NCBI GenBank assembly: GCA_910579605.1
Contig: CAJTUG010000012.1
Span: forward strand, 2,587 to 13,538
Direction of reading: 5' to 3'
DNA length: 10,952 nucleotides
Origin: an uncultured Muribaculaceae bacterium
GTDB lineage: Bacteria; Bacteroidota; Bacteroidia; Bacteroidales; Muribaculaceae
Positions 1 to 5,680 of this stretch are shown piece after piece. Position 1 is the first letter of the stretch. Each line of letters begins with the position of its first letter. Below the pieces are notes generated by a model, which was not told where the DNA came from, did no database searches, and saw nothing but the letters and a program-made list of their open reading frames with translations. The position numbers and the translations under genes are program-made.

Positions 1-100
1 CTCCTTCTGCAACGTCGCTTAATATTCCCATCATGGAAAATTCTGCTATGCCAAGGGAAAAAGTCCCTACGGCAAGCGACAATAAAGCTTTCTTGTCCAT
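1..100 (-). CDS. MFS transporter, N-terminal fragment (cut by window edge)
   Basis: Only the first 33 codons are in the window. The peptide begins MDKKALLSLAVGTFSLGIAE and continues FSMMGILSDVAEG. This is the first membrane helix of drug:H+ antiporter-1/AraJ-like major facilitator proteins, where a G-I-x-E-F-x-x-M-G-x-L-x-D-V-A pattern is characteristic; the glutamate and the MMG turn are present. An AGGGA Shine-Dalgarno-like motif lies about 6 bases before the ATG at 100, and a Bacteroidetes-type promoter lies further upstream, which together support the start. The protein should sit in the inner membrane as an exporter, but the substrate cannot be inferred from this fragment. It lies downstream of the BlaI/M56 operon and is separated from it by a terminator and its own promoter. 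Confidence 0.8.
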   Translation of the reverse strand, partial: MDKKALLSLAVGTFSLGIAEFSMMGILSDVAEG

Positions 101-145
101 TTATTTCCCTATCTTAAATCTTTTACCTATCGGAATTTTGGTCTG

Positions 146-176
146 CAAAATTAATTATTATAAATAGAACAGCAAA
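146..176 (-). promoter_or_regulatory. Bacteroidetes-type promoter of the MFS gene
   Basis: Read on the minus strand, a TTTG (173-176) is followed after 19 bases by TAATTTTG (146-153), matching the TTTG / TAnnTTTG consensus of the Bacteroidetes primary sigma factor. The predicted transcript would begin near 140, giving a leader of about 40 bases. No TAACTAA-N4-TTAGTTG box like those before the BlaI gene is present here. Confidence 0.6.
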
Positions 177-188
177 ACATCACTCAAT

Positions 189-218
189 AAAAAAGCGGAC
201 TGTTTATGTACAGTCCGC
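189..218 (-). terminator. Rho-independent terminator of the blaI-M56 operon
   Basis: A perfect 8-bp stem, GCGGACTG (195-202) with CAGTCCGC (211-218), encloses an 8-base loop. On the minus strand it is followed by six U residues (189-194). It lies 22 bases past the M56 stop codon, as expected for the end of that transcript. Confidence 0.85.
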
Positions 219-240
219 CAACGCAAGGAATTTATGTCTA

Positions 241-1770
241 TTATTTTTTCAACTTGATTTCTATCAATCCATTAGGATATTCCGGCAAGTTTTTCCTCAC
301 GGTCATAGATTCTATCGTTTCAGGATTTATTTCGTTTATAGCACCATCATATATTTTACCATCTATCATAATCGATGGTTTCCCGTCTATAACCTTATTC
401 ATATCATCCGAAGAATTTCCGCCACCATAGGCTACTACCACGGCTTCATTAAGCGTAGCGCGGTTTTTCATTTCAGCGTTTACACGTTGTTCATCGCCTG
501 TCAACTTAAAAGAAACCGGCAAAGCATAACTTACAGCCACATTCTGGCCATCTTTCTTTGCAGGTATCCATTTCGGCATGCTTGCTGCCACTCTCAAAGC
601 TTCCTCATCAAGATCGGCAGAAACACCTTTAATAACCTTTAAGTCGGCAATCGAGCCGTCGGCTTGGACTGTGAAGCCTACAACCACCCTACCCTGAGCT
701 CCGCTTTCTTGAGCAGTCTTGGGATATACGATGGTTGTAGCCAAATATTTGTAGAGTTCGCTGTCACCACCGGGAAACGAGGGCATAACATCTGGCATAC
801 CCGATATTTCAATTTTTTCTTTGGCAATAACGCCTACAGCTTGTGGAGAATCGGGATTTTGCGTAACTTTGCCTATTATTAGGCCTGTTCGAGAAGTTTT
901 CGACATTGCCGTTGCAACAAAAGGCAAGTTCGTTACCATGAATGCCAAGGCAAGGGCCGGCACCACAGCCAAGGCACGCAAGCGGCGCCCCGACGAAGAT
1001 TTTTTACTGTACATCATAGTGATACGTTGTTTAAGTTTACTGTGATTCAAGCTGTTGGCAAGTGATTCGAAGCGCGTGCCGACAGCTTTTCTTATTAATA
1101 GCATTTGATATGTTTTTGCGTCTGTCCCCGAAGCCAAAACACAGTCGTCGGCTTGATACTCGTGAACAAGCTTAAGTTCCTCTCTCATAAGCCACGCTGC
1201 AGGATTATACCAAAGGATAATACATACAAGTTGCGCTAATATCAAGTCCAACCAATGTCTGTGCCTTATATGGGCGAGTTCATGTATCTCTATCATCCCC
1301 CCGGAAGCGGCCAAATCCGATTCCGTTGCTACGATATAACGCCCCCATGAGAATGGTGCCACCTTTGCGTCCTTAAGGATCACCAAAACCACATCTTTAT
1401 ATCGTATATGCTTTCCCTTGCTTATAATACCAATCAGACGGGCAAACACTATTAAAGTCCATGCCGCTACGGCAACTACACCGGCAAGCCAAAGCCACAG
1501 AATTATAACCGGCCATAGCGGTAAAGCTTCCTGGACAACATCTGTAACCGAAAGCATGCCTATTTCCGTGGCCCCAATTGCTTCCACCTCTTTGATTCCT
1601 ATTTCAACAAGAGAGAATGGATATGCAAGAAACGATAGAAAATAAATCGTCAAAATTAAAAAACGATTAAATTTCGCTTGATTCTCTTTGGCCAACAGCC
1701 ATCGGTAGGTCAGGAAACCCGCCAACAAGAAAATTCCCGAATAAAAGGTATAGGTAAATAAAGCTCCCAT
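241..1770 (-). CDS. M56 (BlaR1-like) membrane protease/sensor with TonB C-terminal domain and SusC-like tail
   Basis: A 509-residue inner-membrane zinc protease, partner of the BlaI repressor upstream. Hydrophobic segments lie at about 4-24, 34-54, 84-112, 174-192 and 264-285. The zinc site is HELAH (163-167), with the third ligand in HEYQAD (203-208, probably E204), typical of peptidase family M56. After the last membrane segment the protein should be periplasmic. Residues ~327-423 form a TonB_C domain (MPSFPGGDSELYKYLA, then a VGFTV-ADGSI strand and W401-IPA). Residues 439-450 (TLNEAVVVAYGG) and ~463-509 resemble the N-terminus and plug of SusC-like receptors (MIDGKIYDG, INPETIESMTV, NGLIEIK). 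No penicillin-binding sensor domain is present. The start overlaps the BlaI stop (TAATG) and has a strong GGAGGG ribosome site, so the two are translationally coupled. In this family the protease relieves BlaI repression; the signal sensed here is unknown. Confidence 0.92.
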   Translation of the reverse strand: MGALFTYTFYSGIFLLAGFLTYRWLLAKENQAKFNRFLILTIYFLSFLAYPFSLVEIGIKEVEAIGATEIGMLSVTDVVQEALPLWPVIILWLWLAGVVAVAAWTLIVFARLIGIISKGKHIRYKDVVLVILKDAKVAPFSWGRYIVATESDLAASGGMIEIHELAHIRHRHWLDLILAQLVCIILWYNPAAWLMREELKLVHEYQADDCVLASGTDAKTYQMLLIRKAVGTRFESLANSLNHSKLKQRITMMYSKKSSSGRRLRALAVVPALALAFMVTNLPFVATAMSKTSRTGLIIGKVTQNPDSPQAVGVIAKEKIEISGMPDVMPSFPGGDSELYKYLATTIVYPKTAQESGAQGRVVVGFTVQADGSIADLKVIKGVSADLDEEALRVAASMPKWIPAKKDGQNVAVSYALPVSFKLTGDEQRVNAEMKNRATLNEAVVVAYGGGNSSDDMNKVIDGKPSIMIDGKIYDGAINEINPETIESMTVRKNLPEYPNGLIEIKLKK

Positions 1771-2153
1771 TATTTTCCCTCCGGTTTTGACGATTCAACC
1801 ATTTCTATTATTTTCCTCAATTCATCTAAAGAGATCTTTTCTTCTTCTACCAAAGCCGAGACAGCACTTGCATAACTATTGTTGAAATAGCTTTTCACAA
1901 CTTGCGCAAGTGTGCGATTTCGGAAAAATGATGCATCAACTGACGCAAAATAACGGTGAGAGCCTCCAACTACCTCATGCCCCACAAAACCTTTATCTTC
2001 CAATATCCGAACAGTCGTGGAAACAGTATTGAAATGAGGTTTAGGATCTGAGTAGCGCTCAAGCATCTGTCGAACAAAAAGTGGCCCCTCATTCCACAAC
2101 ATCTCCATTATCTCGGTTTCTTTCTCCGTGAGTTTATTTTTAGATTTCATCAT
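1770..2153 (-). CDS. blaI: BlaI/MecI-family transcriptional repressor
   Basis: A 127-residue winged-helix repressor of the BlaI/MecI/CopY family. Residues ~6-70 are the DNA-binding domain: LTEKETEIMEMLW, then the recognition helix FNTVSTTVRILEDKGFV, then the wing ending in SHRYFA. Residues ~75-125 form the dimerisation helices. In the family the dimer binds a palindrome over its own promoter until the partner protease cleaves it. Two ATGs are adjacent (2151-2153 and 2148-2150) and either could be used; there is no Shine-Dalgarno motif because the proximal palindrome sits directly before the start. The stop overlaps the M56 start by one base. The position of the BlaI cleavage bond (Asn-Phe in staphylococcal BlaI) aligns by eye with A100-L101 here, so processing may differ. 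It probably autoregulates this two-gene operon. The symbol denotes the family, not beta-lactamase control. Confidence 0.93.
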   Translation of the reverse strand: MMKSKNKLTEKETEIMEMLWNEGPLFVRQMLERYSDPKPHFNTVSTTVRILEDKGFVGHEVVGGSHRYFASVDASFFRNRTLAQVVKSYFNNSYASAVSALVEEEKISLDELRKIIEMVESSKPEGK

Positions 2154-2170
2154 AACTAAAGTTTTAGTTG
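2153..2170 (-). promoter_or_regulatory. Proximal BlaI operator (palindrome 1)
   Basis: TAACTAA-AGTT-TTAGTTG on the plus strand, an inverted repeat with 7-bp arms AACTAAA (2154-2160) and TTTAGTT (2163-2169). It shares the pattern TAACTAA-N4-TTAGTTG with the second box 32 bp away. It covers the predicted leader of the blaI mRNA and touches the start codon. Binding by BlaI is inferred from position and symmetry; BlaI-family sites are known to be such palindromes. Confidence 0.75.
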
Positions 2171-2176
2171 ATATGG

Positions 2177-2208
2177 CAAAGGTATAACTAATTTTTTAGT
2201 TGTGCAAA
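2177..2208 (-). promoter_or_regulatory. Promoter of the blaI-M56 operon
   Basis: On the minus strand TTTG (2205-2208), a 20-base spacer and TACCTTTG (2177-2184) match the Bacteroidetes TTTG / TAnnTTTG promoter exactly. The transcript should start near 2171, leaving a leader of only about 18 bases without a Shine-Dalgarno motif. The second palindrome fills the spacer, so repressor binding would block polymerase directly. Confidence 0.75.
2185..2202 (-). promoter_or_regulatory. Distal BlaI operator (palindrome 2)
   Basis: TAACTAA-TTTT-TTAGTTG on the plus strand, with 6-bp inverted arms AACTAA (2186-2191) and TTAGTT (2196-2201). It is identical to palindrome 1 outside the central four bases, and its centre is 32 bp (about three helical turns) away. 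It lies between the two promoter elements. Confidence 0.75.
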
Positions 2209-2209
2209 T

Positions 2210-2248
2210 AAAAAAAGAAAAATCTTGAGGATAACCCCAAAATTTTTC
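2210..2248 (-). terminator. Rho-independent terminator of the GH9 gene
   Basis: A 14-bp stem (2217-2230 with 2235-2248) encloses a 4-base loop. In the minus-strand RNA every position pairs, two of them as G-U. Seven U residues follow (2210-2216). It lies 35 bases past the GH9 stop and ends one base before the -33 element of the next promoter. Confidence 0.85.
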
Positions 2249-2282
2249 TTCATTAAATTATTAGTTTAAGCCTCAAACAGCT

Positions 2283-4064
2283 TTATCGGCAGAGACGCGA
2301 CAAGAAGAAGGCCATGGAAGCTGTACCATCCATTGTAGGCTCGTTAGTAGAATAATCACTATAATCATCATGATAAACAACTTCAGGGCCTTGGAATGCC
2401 GCAAAACGATCGGGCCGTCTGAGATGTACACCCCACAAATTATTAAAAATAGTTGTATACACAGGCCCGTCTACCAATCCGCCTACCAGCCAATCCCTGC
2501 CAGGTTGACGAGCTACAGTGCGGTCTGTCATGGCCGAATGCGGATCTTGGGGAGATGACGAAACTGTCTCTTCCGGCATTATTATCATAGTCTGCCCCCA
2601 TGGATTCACACCAAAAAGCCAATCTCGTGCGGCAGATTCTGCTTCTATAAACGAATTATCGCCTGTGAGTTCTCTATACAACATAGCCTGAGTAACAAAT
2701 CCAACCGTCAAGTTATTAGAGCACCATACAAATGGGACACCGGCCTTGAAAACATTATCAGCCCCACGCGATGCCACCTCTTCTACTCCGCTGCGCATAA
2801 ATTGCTTGAATTCGTTGCTGTATTTTCCCCCATGCTCTCTGGCAAGTTCAAAATGTCCCAGATTAATAAAAGGATACCACTGATAATGACGTGCTGTATC
2901 AGCACCCATCCACGGTGTTATAGGCTCCATGCGCCCATAATGTGCTGCCTCGTCCAAACGACCTAAAACCGCTGCGGCCAGTTCCATATCATCAACCCAA
3001 TTATCTTCTTCATAAAAATAAGGTGATGAGCACGGTGCTGTCTGCGAAGCTCCTGGATTGGCTACTCCACGCTCATATGCTTTCTGTGCACGCACAGAAA
3101 GACTTGCAGAAAAAGCGCTATCTAATTCAGCAAACACCTCTGCTCCCAAACCGAAAGACGAAGCAAATTTTCCAAGAGATGAAGCTTCTCCTGTACTCCG
3201 GTTCTTATATTTCTGCAACCCATATGGCTTACCGCTCACTGGATACACAGGCCTTCCAGCTCCAGGGCCATAACCATAGTCAACAGAATCTACTTGAGGT
3301 AATCCTACAAACTTATGGTCGCGGTCATCGGCAATCTGATTAAAATATAGATCATCTTGCGGATTCATCTTGAGCATCCACTCCAAGCCCCAACGTGCCT
3401 CATCTAAAATATCCGGGACACCATTAGAACCACTTTTGCCATATGCATCGTACCTGTCTGCCCAGTTTTTGGGATTTTGTCGATACGCAAAAAGGAGCTG
3501 GTATACCGTATGAGCCGACGTCGGAAGGTATTGGAGATAATCGGAAGCATCATGCCAACCGCCTGTCACATCATAATGGCGCCCGTCAAGGCTATCGGAA
3601 AGTACAACATAACCATCGTGCAGATGGCACTTGGAATTATGAACAGGATTATAACCGCAACGCTGCTGCCGCAAATAATTCAACGGGAGTTCCTTGAGAT
3701 CAAAACGGCTATACGCATCATCGCCTATATACACCATAGAAACATCCACTATCTTGCCAGTGGCTTTCTCTCGAGCAGAAAGCGTATATTGCCCGGGGGT
3801 TGTAACTCCGGTAAAATAGATTCTTGCCGACGCCTGAGCCGGAGCCCACGCATCGTAAACAACAACACTATCTATAGCTCCGGCTCCTGCCTCCGGAGAT
3901 AGCAGTTCAAATTGCAACGCCCCGCTATCTACCGGGCCTATATAAACCGCAGCCTTGAAATCGTCGGTGCGATAACCGGCCTGATTCACACGAAGCATAG
4001 ACTGCCCATATGAATTTAGTGACAATGCTGATGCAACTAAGAGGATAACTGTATCTAATCTCAT
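2283..4064 (-). CDS. Secreted glycoside hydrolase family 9 (endoglucanase-like)
   Basis: A 593-residue GH9 enzyme, expected to hydrolyse beta-1,4-glucan-type chains by inversion. Residues 1-~20 are a signal peptide (MRLDTVILLVASALSLNSYG) with no lipobox cysteine, so it is probably periplasmic or secreted. Residues ~22-112 fit the N-terminal Ig-like domain that precedes many GH9 modules (LRVNQAGYRTDDFKAAVY). The catalytic (alpha/alpha)6 barrel follows. GGWHDASDY (168-176) carries the base/nucleophile-positioning aspartates D172 and D175, with Ser in place of the usual Gly of DAGD. E575 in YSTNEPTMDG is the general acid. GVNPWGQ (485-491) and LVGGLVDGPVY (526-536) are the usual C-terminal GH9 blocks. 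The common PHHR substrate motif reads DPHSAM (507-512), which I recall from a Bacteroidetes subgroup of the family. It has its own promoter and terminator; no SusC/SusD pair is in the window. Exact substrate is not predictable. Confidence 0.93.
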   Translation of the reverse strand: MRLDTVILLVASALSLNSYGQSMLRVNQAGYRTDDFKAAVYIGPVDSGALQFELLSPEAGAGAIDSVVVYDAWAPAQASARIYFTGVTTPGQYTLSAREKATGKIVDVSMVYIGDDAYSRFDLKELPLNYLRQQRCGYNPVHNSKCHLHDGYVVLSDSLDGRHYDVTGGWHDASDYLQYLPTSAHTVYQLLFAYRQNPKNWADRYDAYGKSGSNGVPDILDEARWGLEWMLKMNPQDDLYFNQIADDRDHKFVGLPQVDSVDYGYGPGAGRPVYPVSGKPYGLQKYKNRSTGEASSLGKFASSFGLGAEVFAELDSAFSASLSVRAQKAYERGVANPGASQTAPCSSPYFYEEDNWVDDMELAAAVLGRLDEAAHYGRMEPITPWMGADTARHYQWYPFINLGHFELAREHGGKYSNEFKQFMRSGVEEVASRGADNVFKAGVPFVWCSNNLTVGFVTQAMLYRELTGDNSFIEAESAARDWLFGVNPWGQTMIIMPEETVSSSPQDPHSAMTDRTVARQPGRDWLVGGLVDGPVYTTIFNNLWGVHLRRPDRFAAFQGPEVVYHDDYSDYSTNEPTMDGTASMAFFLSRLCR

Positions 4065-4114
4065 GGTAACGTTTGGATATGTTATAGATGAAATTCACCC
4101 ATATAAAATTGTTA

Positions 4115-4146
4115 CAAATATACGGATAAGTTAAGAGTTTCGCAAA
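4115..4146 (-). promoter_or_regulatory. Promoter of the GH9 gene
   Basis: On the minus strand TTTG (4143-4146), a 20-base spacer and TATATTTG (4115-4122) match the Bacteroidetes consensus exactly. The predicted leader is about 45 bases, with no Shine-Dalgarno motif before the ATG at 4064. No BlaI-type box is visible. Confidence 0.7.
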
Positions 4147-4216
4147 ATTTTTTTAATCGCAAGTATAATTACAACAATCCTAATTTGTAGGACAAATTTC
4201 AATAAATAACTGAAAC

Positions 4217-4250
4217 AAAAAAACTGCGCCGGAATGAATCCCGACGCAGT
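4217..4250 (-). terminator. Rho-independent terminator of eno
   Basis: A 10-bp stem, 4223-4232 with 4241-4250, contains one G-U pair in the minus-strand RNA and an 8-base loop. A run of U (4217-4223) follows. It lies 25 bases past the eno stop codon. Confidence 0.87.
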
Positions 4251-4275
4251 ATAATATTTCATTAAATCCCGTGAA

Positions 4276-5568
4276 TTATTCGGGACGTTTGGTCTTTTTG
4301 CCATAACCGTAACGAGCGGCAGCACCAAGTTCTTCTTCGATACGGAGAAGTTGGTTATATTTAGCCATACGGTCGGAGCGGCTTGCAGAACCGGTTTTGA
4401 TTTGTCCGGCGTTTGTTGCAACAGCAATGTCAGCAATAGTTGCGTCTTCTGTTTCACCAGAACGGTGAGAGATAACAGCGGTATAGCCGTTACGCTGTGC
4501 CAATTCTACTGCACGGAGAGTTTCTGTCAAAGAACCGATTTGATTTACCTTAACGAGAATTGAGTTAGCGCAACCGAGTTCAATACCTTTTTCAAGATAT
4601 TTAACATTGGTAACGAAGAGGTCGTCTCCAACAAGCTGGCAACGGTCACCGATGAGGTCTGTAAGGATTTTCCAACCGTCCCAATCGCCTTCTGCCATAC
4701 CGTCTTCAATAGAGTCGATAGGATAGTTTTCAACGAGTTTCTTGAGGAATTCGGCTTGTTCTTTGCTTGTGAGCTTGGGTGCTTCGGCTCCTTGTTTCCA
4801 TGTGTAGTCGTAAACACCATCTTTGTAGAATTCAGATGATGCACAGTCAAGACCGATAGTAACGTCTTTTCCGGGAACGTAACCTGCTTTTTCGATAGCT
4901 TGGATAATTACGTTGAGTGCGTCTTCTGTACCGTCAAGAGTAGGAGCGAAACCACCTTCGTCGCCCACTGCAGTGCTAAGGCCACGGGCTTTAAGAACCG
5001 ATTTGAGGTTGTGGAACACTTCTGTTCCCATGCGGATACCTTCGCGGAACGAGGTAGCGCCGATAGGACGAATCATGAATTCCTGGAAGCAGATGGGAGC
5101 ATCTGAGTGTGCACCACCGTTAATGATGTTCATCATAGGAACGGGGAGTACATATGTGTTGCATCCGCCAATGTATTTGTAGAGGGGAAGGTCGAGATAG
5201 TCGGCGGCAGCTTTAGCCACAGCGAGAGATACGCCGAGGATAGCATTAGCTCCGAGGTTGCTCTTAGTATCGGTGCCGTCGAGGGCAAGCATGGTTTCGT
5301 CGATAGCGATTTGGTCAAGTGCGCTCATACCTACGAGTGCGGCAGCGATAGGACCGTTTACGTTTTCAACGGCTTTAAGGACACCTTTGCCCATGTAGCG
5401 GCTCTTGTCGCCGTCACGAAGCTCAAGTGCTTCGTTAACGCCGGTAGATGCTCCGGAGGGAACAGAAGCGCGGCCACGTGCACCGCTTTCCAACAATACG
5501 TCAACTTCTACTGTGGGGTTGCCTCGTGAATCGAGCACCTCACGACCGATGATTTTTGCAATTTTCAT
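4276..5568 (-). CDS. eno: Enolase (phosphopyruvate hydratase)
   Basis: A 430-residue enolase, the normal bacterial length. It interconverts 2-phosphoglycerate and phosphoenolpyruvate in cytoplasmic glycolysis and gluconeogenesis. All active-site elements are visible: flexible loop SGAST (38-42), H154, E163, E204 in GDEGGF, Mg ligands D241, E288 and D315, the catalytic lysine K340 in LVKVNQIGSLTET, SHRSGET (367-373) and K391. The start is the ATG at 5568, which gives MKIAKIIGREVLDSRGNPTV, the standard N-terminus. The frame stays open to an ATG at 5631, but that would add 21 residues unlike any enolase and begin almost at the predicted transcription start. It has its own promoter and terminator, so it is probably monocistronic, with possible read-through from glgB. 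Confidence 0.98.
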   Translation of the reverse strand: MKIAKIIGREVLDSRGNPTVEVDVLLESGARGRASVPSGASTGVNEALELRDGDKSRYMGKGVLKAVENVNGPIAAALVGMSALDQIAIDETMLALDGTDTKSNLGANAILGVSLAVAKAAADYLDLPLYKYIGGCNTYVLPVPMMNIINGGAHSDAPICFQEFMIRPIGATSFREGIRMGTEVFHNLKSVLKARGLSTAVGDEGGFAPTLDGTEDALNVIIQAIEKAGYVPGKDVTIGLDCASSEFYKDGVYDYTWKQGAEAPKLTSKEQAEFLKKLVENYPIDSIEDGMAEGDWDGWKILTDLIGDRCQLVGDDLFVTNVKYLEKGIELGCANSILVKVNQIGSLTETLRAVELAQRNGYTAVISHRSGETEDATIADIAVATNAGQIKTGSASRSDRMAKYNQLLRIEEELGAAARYGYGKKTKRPE

Positions 5569-5639
5569 AATTTTGTAACTTAATACCTTGGTATATTGTG
5601 TTTTTGTTATTCCGTTTGTAATGGTTTTCAATTCCGCCG

Positions 5640-5672
5640 CAAATTTACGAAAATTTTCCGTATTTCGCGCAA
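5640..5672 (-). promoter_or_regulatory. Promoter of eno
   Basis: On the minus strand TAAATTTG (5640-5647) matches the TAnnTTTG element. A TTG (5670-5672) lies 22 bases upstream, slightly farther than ideal. Transcription would begin near 5633, giving a leader of about 65 bases to the ATG at 5568. The promoter occupies the short gap after glgB. Confidence 0.6.
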
Positions 5673-5680
5673 TTTAAACT

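Noticed and set aside
3477..3902. 141-codon plus-strand frame opposite the GH9 gene
   Set aside because: It is antisense to conserved GH9 sequence and has low-complexity translation with no family resemblance.
4131..4457. 108-codon minus-strand frame running past the eno 3' end
   Set aside because: It is an out-of-frame shadow of eno that crosses the eno terminator; no domain and no start signal.
5583..5594. ATACC-TT-GGTAT palindrome in the eno leader
   Set aside because: Arms are only 5 bp with a two-base centre that cannot form a hairpin loop, and nothing else supports a binding site.
5569..5631. Upstream ATG extending enolase by 21 residues
   Set aside because: The extra peptide is unlike enolase N-termini and would start almost at the predicted transcription start. 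The ATG at 5568 gives the standard MKIAKIIGREVLDSRG start and normal length.
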